A stretch of 64,000 nucleotides of DNA from Legionella moravica DSM 19234 (lineage in GTDB: Bacteria > Pseudomonadota > Gammaproteobacteria > Legionellales > Legionellaceae), in assembly GCF_000423305.1 (NCBI RefSeq), contig NZ_KE383999.1, positions 303,667 through 367,666 on the forward strand, given 5' to 3'. The translations under genes were made by a program, and so were the position numbers. The stretch's first letter is position 1; each line of letters begins with the position of its first letter. Positions 1 through 8,025 of this stretch are shown piece after piece. The notes under the pieces were generated by a model, which saw nothing but the letters and a program-made list of their open reading frames with translations, searched no databases and had not been told where the DNA came from.

Positions 1-103
1 ACTGTTCCGTAAATACTGATGGAATATCATCTCCAAAAAGTGGCATGACTAGCCCAATTAATAAAGCGGATGTCAATATTCGGGATCGTTTTTTAAAATT
101 CAT
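1..103 (-). CDS. Secreted or envelope protein, N-terminal fragment cut by the window edge
   Basis: An ATG at 103 on the minus strand opens a frame that runs off the window after 34 codons. It is preceded by a strong ribosome binding site (GAGGAAGG, about 7 bases upstream). The start reads MNFKKRSRILTSALLIGLVM: basic residues, then a hydrophobic stretch, then a possible cleavage region before DDIPSVF. That is a Sec-type signal peptide, so the product should be exported to the periplasm or outside. The mature domain is missing, so no function can be given. The good Shine-Dalgarno and signal peptide make a real gene likely. Confidence 0.6.
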   Translation of the reverse strand, partial: MNFKKRSRILTSALLIGLVMPLFGDDIPSVFTEQ

Positions 104-216
104 AAGCTACACCTTCCTCTAGAGTATAGTCCATACGAAATTGGATGCAGGAATTATAAGCCCTCACCTACGCTACTCTCGGTCCCTTGATCAGAACCTC
201 GGCTTATCTCAGTGGA

Positions 217-238
217 TCCCGCGGACAGAGCCGCGGGA
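217..238. repeat. GC-rich palindrome, CCGCGG family, copy 1
   Basis: TCCCGCGG at 217-224 and CCGCGGGA at 231-238 form a perfect 8-bp stem with a 6-base loop. It is the first of three similar hairpins in the window and stands out from AT-rich surroundings. Nothing indicates a coding role. It may be a repetitive extragenic palindrome. Confidence 0.6.
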
Positions 239-274
239 ATTCGGTTTGGTGTGAGCAAATGCCATGCTTCGAAT

Positions 275-296
275 TTCCGCGGCTTTGACCGCGGAA
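275..296. repeat. GC-rich palindrome, CCGCGG family, copy 2
   Basis: TTCCGCGG at 275-282 and CCGCGGAA at 289-296 form a perfect 8-bp stem around CTTTGA. The flanks (TTCGAAT before, TCCA after) match those of the hairpin at 16221-16242, so these two are copies of one dispersed sequence rather than chance palindromes. Confidence 0.65.
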
Positions 297-420
297 TCCA
301 TACTTTAGACCTGGACTGGATTTCGAACATGTATAAAGGATTCAACGCTACGCTCGGGTTCGGGATGAGGTGGTGGTGATTACTGCCTGTGTTTTTTGTA
401 TTGTCATGGCAATTTATGTG

Positions 421-462
421 TCATTTAACCGTATTTTATACGGTTAAATGAATTGATTTTTT
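421..462 (+). terminator. Strong intrinsic terminator with no obvious upstream gene
   Basis: TCATTTAACCGTAT (421-434) and ATACGGTTAAATGA (438-451) are a perfect 14-bp stem with a 3-base loop, followed on the plus strand by ATTGATTTTTTAT. It has the shape of a rho-independent terminator for plus-strand transcription. The only gene to its left points the other way, so it terminates either a non-coding RNA or a lost gene. Confidence 0.55.
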
Positions 463-488
463 ATACTAATCTTTGCTGTTTATTACTA

Positions 489-648
489 GGGGCTGTTTAC
501 ATTTCATTATGTTCAAGCCTACTTTCCACGACTTGTTCCCGGAATCGATAGATCTTGCGCAAAACAAAAATATATTGCGCCTATAAAGAGTGAATTGGAT
601 CCCGCGAACAAGTCGCGGGACGTCGGAACTTGAATTGTCAACAGACCC
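489..648 (+). mobile_element. MITE-like dispersed element, copy A (160 bp)
   Basis: The ends are imperfect inverted repeats: GGGGCTGTTTACA on the left and TGTCAACAGACCC on the right. The inside has no gene but contains the palindrome CCCGCGA-ACAAG-TCGCGGG. A second copy lies at 26369-26529 in the opposite orientation and matches along its whole length, roughly nine bases in ten by eye. Size, terminal inverted repeats and lack of coding capacity fit a miniature inverted-repeat transposable element. The parent transposase is not in the window. The copy ends 23 bases before the start codon of the next gene. Confidence 0.75.
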
Positions 649-671
649 TAAACCGCAAAGCGAATTATCCC

Positions 672-3600
672 ATGTTAAAACTGAACTCGCCAGAAGAACA
701 TTCTGCTCACCCATTAATTAAAAATATTCCATGGTCTATTTTCTCCAGCCCCGATTTTTTTAATAGCCAAATTAGTAAGGAAGAATTGTTTCGCTTGAAA
801 AAGCCCCTGGAAGAATCTTCCCAAAGGCTACTACTACGAGAGCGGGAATACTGTTCTGTTCTATGCGTTCTTTTTGGACACTGGAACGAAACGGATCAGG
901 TTTTGCTCGATGCAATAAAAAACAATATGAAAGTACTTGATATTATTGCGCTCAAAGCCATTATGATCTCGGGGCGAACCAGCTTGCTTAGATGCTTTAT
1001 AGAAAATATGTCTTTGGATAATAGGGAAAAACTACGTATTGACACTTATATATTAAATATTCTGTCAGGCAGAATACTAAGTCCTGATGATGTTTGCGTC
1101 TTTGAGATTTTTGAGGAATTAATCCCTTCGCTGATCACAAAGCTGATGAACTCTGACACTCGTTTGAGCTTGTGGCGGGTAGCAACATCTCAAGGTTGTT
1201 TTGAGATACTGAAGTTATTTGCAAGGCACATGGAGCCTGAAACGATAAAAAAAACCATTTCAATGCAAGAATTCAAATTATATTCATTAGGGCTAATGAA
1301 CCCCAACCAACTGCAAATTACACATTATTTCGAGTCATTTTTTGAGGAATACTCGCCTGAGGATATGATTTTAGCTGGTGATTTGGATGTTTTAGTCAGA
1401 GCACTATCTTCAGGACATCAGACTGTTATTAACTATTTTCTTGCATATCCTCGTGTATTTTCTAAAGTCGATAAGATCCGACAAACAGATCTACAAATCA
1501 AAGTGGACCAATTCATCCAGTTTCAACTGGATAAGTGGCGCTATGCTGAGGAAATGCCTGCCTCATCAAATACTGATGCGTGTTTTTCCTTACAGGAAAT
1601 TGGTTTAGCCATGCTTTTTGCACGTCGTTTTATTCGGCAGGACACTTTTACAGCACATGAATATCTGCGAAAGCTTTTGCATATCCAATCTCTTGCAAAA
1701 CACATGCATAGGGATTGGATTCCCGACGAAGGCGACAGTTGTTGTAGACAGCCTAATGGCTTGTTACGGTTGGCTCTAAGTGAGAGAAAAATCAGCCTTG
1801 CAAAATGCCTGCTGAGCTTGCCTGCTGTGCGTGAACTGGCTAGAGCAGAGAACTATTATAATGCAGAAATCCCCTCTTGCTTTGCGATAGAAACTTTTGC
1901 AAATAAATGTGATGAACAGCGTTGGAACGGTATTAATGATTTGGAGCGCAGCACGGATGAGGATTGTATTTTTCGTTTATATCAAATGACAAAGACTATG
2001 GTGCTGTCCAAGCCGGGGCATTTTGCATGCCCGGAGAGTGCTAAAAACGATTTTTTTGAACATTATGCCCATTGTGCAAGAGAGGATGAACACTATCATG
2101 GCAGAGTCCTTTCACACTTATTTAGCTCTCATTATGGAGTGATGAAACTGTTTGTACTGTTAAACCAAGGATTATGTATTAGCTATGTCGGAAATAATCA
2201 TCAAGAATGTCGTAATCAAATCCATGGTGTTGGCAATAGATTTAATCGTGGTATGGTGAGCCAGGAAGAACACCATAATTTTGAATGTTTTTCAAACCAT
2301 CTTGATTTTCTTATCAATACCGACAGCAGAATTGAGGTCCTTGACTATTTCCATGCGGCACTAATCAAACATTATATTAATACCTACATTTTTCCCGATA
2401 ACAAGCCCTCATTTATAATGGCAAAGAAACCCAAGGAAGTCTGGTTTGATATGGTGGCTAATGGTAATTTTTTTGTTTTGGAATATCTGTATGTGCTCAT
2501 GCGAATTGGTGGAGTTCAATTGTACAGTGAAAATTTCAAAAGATTTACTTTATCTCGTTTTTTTGATCAATCGGTTACTCAGGCACGTAAAGAATGCGAT
2601 TATCTTTTGGATATATACACGGACAAATTCGATGATATTTGCATCCAATCTTGTGCCTCGAAAATAGCTACCGGCATGGCTAAGGAATTATTGATAGAAG
2701 ACTTTTCTCTCAATCTCAAAAAAATAAAAACATACCAAATAATACATAAATATGCTCAGAAAAGTTACGGGTGTTGGGACCGTGAACAACTTAATGCACT
2801 GTCTATGGCAAAATTTATCAAGCTAGCCGGTTTACTTGCTTTGCGATTTGAACACTATACATTTTTTGATGTTTTGTTGCAGCTGTCAAAAGATCTGGGA
2901 CCAGTCTATCGTTACTATAATACCCAATATCTGAACCAAGGCTTGATGTCTATACCGGGTATATCCATTTCTCAAGGAAAACTGAGCTTTCGAATTGATA
3001 AAGTCGGTGAGTTTCAGAATACTTGGACGGATATTGTTACTTTATTTCGCTCACCTGAAATAATGGAACCATTTTGGGTCTTTCTGGAAGGTAAAATTGA
3101 ACCGAAAATAAAACATGTTCCCGATGTACCTAATGAGCTTAAGCACAATAATATCCATTTTTTTGAGATAAGTTATCCGGGACAAACTACTATGGATTGG
3201 TATTTATCTCTAAGCCCTGAACAAAGAAAACTCAATCAGGCATTGCATCTGACTCTATTGGAGCTGGAGCGTGAAAATGGATTTAACCTGGAACGGGAAT
3301 CTACAGGTGATGTTGTACCGAGGTTTCATGGATTTGTGGATTCTGAGTATGCTAATAATTTGCTTTTATCCCGCTATCTTTTCAAGGAATGTTCAAAATA
3401 TTTACCAGGTATTTTGCATGGAGAGAATGGTCATCGATTGCAGTGGGCTGCCATATCCTTTTTTATTCAACAAGGTACTATTCGATTACCAGAGGGGAAA
3501 AACGTACATGATTTTCTGAGCTATGTTATCAAGAACAATCTATGGACTACGCTAGTAGATCATTACGAATGTAATTTTGGAGGCCCCCATTTTATTGCAA

Positions 3601-3950
3601 GCTGGTTACGAAATACCAGTCAATACCCCAGTTTACAAAAAGCGATGGTTATTGGTTTTTGCAACCGAATGAACAAGTTTATTCAGAATTTACCCAATGA
3701 AAACAACGTTTGGAATTATGAACGATTGATACTTCTGCAAAGCTGTTTTGAGGAACAGTTTTCCACACAATTACCTCGTATCAAAGTTGAGGAAATCAGG
3801 CATCCAATGAAGAAATATTATGCTGACAGTAATGGGGTATTATTTTGGGGTGTTTATGATAAAGGTAAAAGAACGGATTATGGAGATCGAGTAAGTGATG
3901 ACGAGTCTCAACACCACTCTCCTGCCTCATCTTCTCACCTGTTTGTATGA
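672..3950 (+). CDS. Large protein of unknown function, candidate Dot/Icm effector (1,092 aa)
   Basis: I chose the ATG at 672. The frame is open from a TTG at 630, but that codon lies inside the terminal repeat of the mobile element at 489-648, so it is unlikely to be the native start. The Shine-Dalgarno before 672 is weak. The protein is soluble-looking and mostly helical, with stretches reminiscent of ankyrin-like solenoids, for example around SGHQTVINYFLAYP near residue 260. I recognise no catalytic motif, membrane segment or signal peptide. The C-terminus is acidic and then Ser/His-rich (SDDESQHHSPASSS), compatible with the short polar tails of Dot/Icm substrates. Size, lack of bacterial homology and repeat surroundings suggest an effector, but that is inference. 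Confidence 0.7.
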   Translation: MLKLNSPEEHSAHPLIKNIPWSIFSSPDFFNSQISKEELFRLKKPLEESSQRLLLREREYCSVLCVLFGHWNETDQVLLDAIKNNMKVLDIIALKAIMISGRTSLLRCFIENMSLDNREKLRIDTYILNILSGRILSPDDVCVFEIFEELIPSLITKLMNSDTRLSLWRVATSQGCFEILKLFARHMEPETIKKTISMQEFKLYSLGLMNPNQLQITHYFESFFEEYSPEDMILAGDLDVLVRALSSGHQTVINYFLAYPRVFSKVDKIRQTDLQIKVDQFIQFQLDKWRYAEEMPASSNTDACFSLQEIGLAMLFARRFIRQDTFTAHEYLRKLLHIQSLAKHMHRDWIPDEGDSCCRQPNGLLRLALSERKISLAKCLLSLPAVRELARAENYYNAEIPSCFAIETFANKCDEQRWNGINDLERSTDEDCIFRLYQMTKTMVLSKPGHFACPESAKNDFFEHYAHCAREDEHYHGRVLSHLFSSHYGVMKLFVLLNQGLCISYVGNNHQECRNQIHGVGNRFNRGMVSQEEHHNFECFSNHLDFLINTDSRIEVLDYFHAALIKHYINTYIFPDNKPSFIMAKKPKEVWFDMVANGNFFVLEYLYVLMRIGGVQLYSENFKRFTLSRFFDQSVTQARKECDYLLDIYTDKFDDICIQSCASKIATGMAKELLIEDFSLNLKKIKTYQIIHKYAQKSYGCWDREQLNALSMAKFIKLAGLLALRFEHYTFFDVLLQLSKDLGPVYRYYNTQYLNQGLMSIPGISISQGKLSFRIDKVGEFQNTWTDIVTLFRSPEIMEPFWVFLEGKIEPKIKHVPDVPNELKHNNIHFFEISYPGQTTMDWYLSLSPEQRKLNQALHLTLLELERENGFNLERESTGDVVPRFHGFVDSEYANNLLLSRYLFKECSKYLPGILHGENGHRLQWAAISFFIQQGTIRLPEGKNVHDFLSYVIKNNLWTTLVDHYECNFGGPHFIASWLRNTSQYPSLQKAMVIGFCNRMNKFIQNLPNENNVWNYERLILLQSCFEEQFSTQLPRIKVEEIRHPMKKYYADSNGVLFWGVYDKGKRTDYGDRVSDDESQHHSPASSSHLFV

Positions 3951-4041
3951 TATATTGGACGATTAGAACAATACAATTTTTTTTAAATCAATCAATGATT
4001 TACCAAAAAGTCCAAGAAACCTCATCTCGAACAATTAGAGC

Positions 4042-4065
4042 GATCTCCATAATTCTATGGAGATC
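4042..4065. terminator. Perfect 10-bp hairpin between convergent genes
   Basis: GATCTCCATA (4042-4051) pairs perfectly with TATGGAGATC (4056-4065) around a 4-base loop. It sits between the convergent ends of the large gene at 672-3950 and hpt. Neither side has a T tract, so it may be a factor-dependent terminator or RNA-stabilising hairpin rather than a classical intrinsic terminator. Confidence 0.4.
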
Positions 4066-4132
4066 ATTAACTGATTCAAGACAGATAAAGATCCGAGGAT
4101 ATGCACAATAAGCAGAACAATGATAACTGACT

Positions 4133-4693
4133 TTATTCGTGATCAGGATGTACAACAAAAATTCCAGGGGCATTGCGGAGGTATTCATGATAGTCCATAC
4201 CGTACCCAAAGATGTAATGATCTTCAACCTCGAGTCCCACAAAATCAGCTTTTTGAAGGCCATTGGGCACTCTCTTGCGGTATTTATCGACTAGGACAGC
4301 ACTGTATACTTGCTTTGCTCCCATCGCTTTAATTTCATCAATAATTGCAGCTAAGGTTACTCCACCATCCAGAATGTCATCGACTATTAATACCGTTCGA
4401 CCTTCCAAATTAACAGAAGGTTTGACCTTCCAATGAATTTCACCGCCAGTGATCTCTCCGCGGTAGCGGGTAGCATGCACATAATCCACTTCTAATGGGA
4501 AGTCCAGACGATGCAGCAAGTTGCCTAAGGGGACTAATCCACCAATCATGACACATAATATGACTGGATTTTGATCCTGTAGTTGTTCATGAATTTTAAT
4601 AGCCATTCTATCCAGTGCGGCTTCTACTTCATTGGTAGTAAATAAACAGGTTGACTTTTCATAAACTGCCTTTATTTTACTAGGGATAGTCAT
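4133..4693 (-). CDS. hpt: Hypoxanthine(-guanine) phosphoribosyltransferase
   Basis: This cytoplasmic purine-salvage enzyme joins hypoxanthine or guanine to PRPP to make IMP or GMP. The 186-residue protein has the type I phosphoribosyltransferase PRPP loop [14 protein letters not shown] at residues 101-114, with the paired acidic residues, and an early [10 protein letters not shown] segment (about 45-54) for pyrophosphate binding. Length is normal for the family. An AAGGAA ribosome binding site precedes the ATG. It is followed downstream by no gene on its strand, and the DUF1820 gene lies 64 bases upstream in the same direction. Substrate choice between hypoxanthine and guanine cannot be read from the sequence. 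Confidence 0.92.
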   Translation of the reverse strand: MTIPSKIKAVYEKSTCLFTTNEVEAALDRMAIKIHEQLQDQNPVILCVMIGGLVPLGNLLHRLDFPLEVDYVHATRYRGEITGGEIHWKVKPSVNLEGRTVLIVDDILDGGVTLAAIIDEIKAMGAKQVYSAVLVDKYRKRVPNGLQKADFVGLEVEDHYIFGYGMDYHEYLRNAPGIFVVHPDHE

Positions 4694-4757
4694 TTAGTTT
4701 CCTTCGATATTGATACTGAATTGTTATAGAACATGACTGGTGTCACTCAAAAATAAA

Positions 4758-5084
4758 TTAATCTTTTATTTTACCTGTTCCTGGAAATGGACTGACTTTA
4801 TTGCCATAACCCAGATTGTCCTTGACTTTAGCGGTACCTTGTTTCGTTACTTCATCAATTCGAAAGATTGAATGCATGGGAATAAATGTACGCTTGACAC
4901 CATTAAATTCCATTTTTAGTTTTTCTTCGGAAGGATCTACGACCAAAGCAGTTTGTTCACCAAATACCAACTCTTCTACTTCAAGAAAGCCAAACATTTC
5001 GCTTTCTTTAATAGAACGGGCATATATTTCATAAATTGCTTCTTGATTAGCGAAAGTGATTTTAAACAATGTTTTTTTCGTCAT
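4758..5084 (-). CDS. DUF1820 family protein
   Basis: A 108-residue soluble protein recognised as a DUF1820 member by the conserved run from YARSIKESEMFGFLEVEE (about residues 20-37) through FGEQTALVVDPSEEKLK to KRTFIPMHSIFRIDEV. The family is widespread in gammaproteobacteria and has no established function. The segment IPMHSIFRIDEV resembles small beta-barrel proteins, but no catalytic residues are evident. It lies between the methyltransferase gene and hpt, all on minus, with spacing wide enough that a shared transcript is possible but not certain. Confidence 0.85.
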   Translation of the reverse strand: MTKKTLFKITFANQEAIYEIYARSIKESEMFGFLEVEELVFGEQTALVVDPSEEKLKMEFNGVKRTFIPMHSIFRIDEVTKQGTAKVKDNLGYGNKVSPFPGTGKIKD

Positions 5085-5161
5085 GAATGTAACCTTTACT
5101 TAAAGCAAACTGAAGTATACAGAAAGATGAGTGTATTGTTCAAATAATTATACATTAATAA

Positions 5162-5905
5162 TTAATTCGTTGCCGGCTGCAATGGGGATTTATACTCTTT
5201 GACACTGATTGGTTCCAGCGGTTGAGCTAATAATGAAGGGCTAATGTATTCATATTTTTGAGCTATATAGCAATAAAAGCCAGATGGGAACGGCCAGACC
5301 ATCTTACCTACCTCATCAACAAAGGTCAATTTTTTGAGTATGGATTGATTATTAACCGGTGGAATATAGCCAAAATTGTTTAGAGAGCATTGTCGATAGC
5401 CTCTTTGTAAAAAAATTCGATTCAGATTAAAGGCCGTATGCATTTTTATTTTTCGGTTATCATAACACTGCAATAACCCCAATTTCATCGCAGCGCCCCA
5501 TAAACTCCAAGGGTTTATGCTAAAGAATACAATAAGGCCCATTGGTTTTAAAACACGATCGAGTTCATCTATCAGAGTATAACTGTTATCAAAAGGTTCC
5601 AGGGCCAGAGGTACGATCACGCAATCCAGGCTGTTTCTACTTAACGGTATTTGGCTAAAGGAGCATTCAAGGCTGAATTTTTTCTGAAGATCGAATGGAG
5701 AAGCCAGCCATTTACTGTTAAAGCGTAACGAATCCATCCAGGGATTGTCACCACAATTACCCAATTGCAAAAGGGTCTCTCCTGTTAAACAGTCATTGAG
5801 CGGTGCTAATTGATTTGCAAACTCATGCACAACAGACAAGCCAAGTGGAGTTTGAAACCACTTATTCAAGGCTTGATAATGGTGTAACTGCTGAGCGATT
5901 AACAA
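5162..5905 (-). CDS. YafS-type SAM-dependent methyltransferase-like protein
   Basis: The 247-residue protein aligns by eye with the class I methyltransferase family typified by E. coli YafS. Residues about 133-160 read IDELDRVLKPMGLIVFFSIN followed by PWSLWG, the family's post-motif block. Motif I is degenerate: LLQLGNCGDNP (about 45-55) replaces the usual DxGxGxG, so SAM binding may be weak or lost. The start is a TTG at 5905, with AGGT a few bases upstream; no ATG lies near the N-terminus. The substrate is unknown. E. coli yafS lies beside rnhA and gloB, but neither is seen here. Confidence 0.75.
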   Translation of the reverse strand: MLIAQQLHHYQALNKWFQTPLGLSVVHEFANQLAPLNDCLTGETLLQLGNCGDNPWMDSLRFNSKWLASPFDLQKKFSLECSFSQIPLSRNSLDCVIVPLALEPFDNSYTLIDELDRVLKPMGLIVFFSINPWSLWGAAMKLGLLQCYDNRKIKMHTAFNLNRIFLQRGYRQCSLNNFGYIPPVNNQSILKKLTFVDEVGKMVWPFPSGFYCYIAQKYEYISPSLLAQPLEPISVKEYKSPLQPATN

Positions 5906-6296
5906 AATAGTACCTGTTTTGATAATAATTAATTGATTTATCTACAATACAACGAGATTCCTGTTCAAACAATTCATTTTGAATGATTTAAATCGAACTC
6001 GACGCATTCTCAATTCAATTTTAAAAGTGAAATCCATTATAAGGTTAATCCATTTGTATTGAATCACTCATTGAATTCCCCCCTTTCCACTTCACCATCC
6101 CAGTTACAGCACGAGTTACCCAATAATGAGTATAGCAAACACCTGTGCAACAGGTTTCTCTCTGCAATAGGGATGAGGTTGTTATTTGTCCTGCATCACT
6201 TAACTATAGGATTAAAGGCAAATAATAGCTAAAATTCGTGAAATTAAATGAGTTTTTAACTATAGTTAAAAATAATATACACTTTGAATACAAAAT
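5906..6296. other. Divergent promoter region between the methyltransferase gene and pilB
   Basis: This 391-base non-coding stretch separates two divergent genes and must hold promoters for both. It contains a 20-bp perfect palindrome just before pilB (6253-6272), whose half TTAACTATAG also occurs at 6200-6209. It also holds a small hairpin, CCTGT-GCA-ACAGG, around 6142-6154. No gene is seen. Confidence 0.5.
6253..6272. promoter_or_regulatory. Perfect 20-bp palindrome upstream of pilB
   Basis: TTTTTAACTATAGTTAAAAA is fully self-complementary and centred about 34 bases before the pilB start. The decamer TTAACTATAG recurs at 6200-6209. A symmetric AT-rich site so close to the start, with a repeated half, suggests an operator or promoter-proximal binding site. 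The regulator is unknown. Confidence 0.4.
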
Positions 6297-8021
6297 ATGG
6301 TTCTAGTGACTGACGAACAAAGATTGCAGGGGATCGGACAACTTCTTGTCCTTGAAAAGCTATTAGAAAAACCCAAGGCCATTGAGTATTATAAATCTGC
6401 TGCTTCTGAAAAAATTTCCCTGATACAATATTTAGTAAAAAATAATATATTGACTGCGGAGCAAATTGCTCTGACTGCAGCGCAAAATTTTGGCGTGCCT
6501 ATGATCGATTTGAATTGTATTGATCTCGATGCCATACCTGCTAACTTGGTTAACGAAAAATTGATCCGTCGTCATTCAATGATCCCTTTATTTACCAGAG
6601 GTAGTAATTTATATCTGGCAACAGATGATCCTAGCAAACAATCCTCTCTTAAAGAAATTCAGTTTCATACAGGCTTAAATACTAATGCGATTGTAGTTGA
6701 AACAGACAAACTCTCTTTGTTAATAGAACGATTATTAACCGCAAAAGAAAGCCAGGGATTATCCGATTATGTTGATGATTCCAATGAATTGGAAGGTCTG
6801 GAAATCAGTGCCGATGATGAAGAGCACGAAGGTGAGGTATCCGCCTCAGTTACTGATGATGCCCCAATTGTCAAATTTGTTAATAAAATTTTACTGGATG
6901 CCATTAAACAAGGAGCTTCCGACATTCATTTTGAACCGTATGAGCGCGAATATCGCATCCGTTACAGACAGGACGGTATTTTACACGAAGTAGCCACACC
7001 TCCGGTCAGTCTGGCTTCTCGGATCACGGCACGAATAAAAGTAATGTCCTGTCTGGACATTTCAGAGCGACGAATTCCCCAAGATGGTGGTTTTAAGATG
7101 AAAATCTCCAAAACCCGTTCGATTGATTTCAGGGTAAGCACCTGCCCTACTTCGGGTGGAGAAAAGGTTGTTATGAGGATATTAGATCCCGGATCAGCCA
7201 AGTTAGGAATTGAAGCTCTTGGATTTAGCCCTATTCAACGTTCACACTTTGTAAAAGCCATTGAACGTCCTCAGGGTATGATTCTGGTAACTGGACCTAC
7301 GGGAAGTGGTAAAACAGTCACGTTATATACCGCTCTGAATATACTCAACACCAGCGAAGTCAATATATCAACCGCAGAAGATCCCGTTGAAATCAAAGTT
7401 CCTGGTATTAATCAGGTTAATATAAATCCCAAAGCAGGTTTAACCTTCTCTGGTGCTTTGCGCTCATTTTTACGTCAGGATCCCGATATTATAATGGTTG
7501 GAGAAATCAGGGATTTAGAAACGGCTGAAATCGCAATTAAAGCGGCACAAACAGGACACTTGGTATTATCAACTCTTCATACGAATAGTGCTGCAGAAAC
7601 CTTAAATCGTTTGGTTAATATGGGCATACCTACTTTTAATATTGCCAGTTCAGTAACGATTATTATCGCTCAACGTCTGGCCAGAAAATTATGCGATCAT
7701 TGTAAAGTAATCAGAGATGATTTCACTAATCAGGGGTTATTGGAATTAGGTTTTAAAGAAAGTGACTTACTGGATATCAAATTATATAAATCAGTGGGGT
7801 GTAACCAATGCACCAATGGATATCGTGGGCGTGTTGGACTCTTTGAAGTACTTCCCATGACTAAAACAATTGGCCAACTCATTATGTCCGGAGGAAACTC
7901 TCTGGATATTTTAAAAATCGCCCAATCCGAGGGAATGCTAACCATTTTTGAGTCCGGTTTGGAAAAAGTAAAGGAAGGTATTACCACCATAGAGGAGGTC
8001 AATCGGGTAACCGTTGATTAA
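6297..8021 (+). CDS. pilB: Type IV pilus assembly ATPase PilB
   Basis: PilB is the cytoplasmic hexameric ATPase that drives pilus extension at the inner-membrane base. The 574-residue protein has an N-terminal GSPII_E domain (about 50-150), then the secretion ATPase core: Walker A GPTGSGKT at 333-340, Walker B region IIMVGEIRDLETA at 398-410, and His box TGHLVLSTLHTN at 419-430. Two CxxC pairs (CDHC 466-469, CNQC 502-505) form the usual zinc site of extension ATPases. It overlaps or abuts pilC. The ATG at 6297 lacks a strong Shine-Dalgarno but agrees with the expected N-terminus. In Legionella, type IV pili also support natural competence. Confidence 0.96.
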   Translation: MVLVTDEQRLQGIGQLLVLEKLLEKPKAIEYYKSAASEKISLIQYLVKNNILTAEQIALTAAQNFGVPMIDLNCIDLDAIPANLVNEKLIRRHSMIPLFTRGSNLYLATDDPSKQSSLKEIQFHTGLNTNAIVVETDKLSLLIERLLTAKESQGLSDYVDDSNELEGLEISADDEEHEGEVSASVTDDAPIVKFVNKILLDAIKQGASDIHFEPYEREYRIRYRQDGILHEVATPPVSLASRITARIKVMSCLDISERRIPQDGGFKMKISKTRSIDFRVSTCPTSGGEKVVMRILDPGSAKLGIEALGFSPIQRSHFVKAIERPQGMILVTGPTGSGKTVTLYTALNILNTSEVNISTAEDPVEIKVPGINQVNINPKAGLTFSGALRSFLRQDPDIIMVGEIRDLETAEIAIKAAQTGHLVLSTLHTNSAAETLNRLVNMGIPTFNIASSVTIIIAQRLARKLCDHCKVIRDDFTNQGLLELGFKESDLLDIKLYKSVGCNQCTNGYRGRVGLFEVLPMTKTIGQLIMSGGNSLDILKIAQSEGMLTIFESGLEKVKEGITTIEEVNRVTVD

Positions 8022-8025
8022 TTTC

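Larger units (their letters stand above)
104..488. other. Gene-free stretch with palindromic repeats
   Basis: No convincing reading frame is present. The stretch holds two GC-rich hairpins (217-238, 275-296), related to a third at 16221-16242, and a strong hairpin with a T tract (421-462). The next block, 489-648, is a dispersed repeat element. The stretch looks like accumulated small repeats between genes rather than a decayed gene, although a short non-coding transcript ending at the hairpin near 460 is possible. Confidence 0.5.

Noticed and set aside
630-671. TTG start at 630 for the large protein
   Set aside because: The codon lies inside the terminal inverted repeat of the mobile element; the ATG at 672 is the first native codon.
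4000-4263. 87-codon minus-strand frame at the end of hpt
   Set aside because: It overlaps hpt in another frame with no homology.
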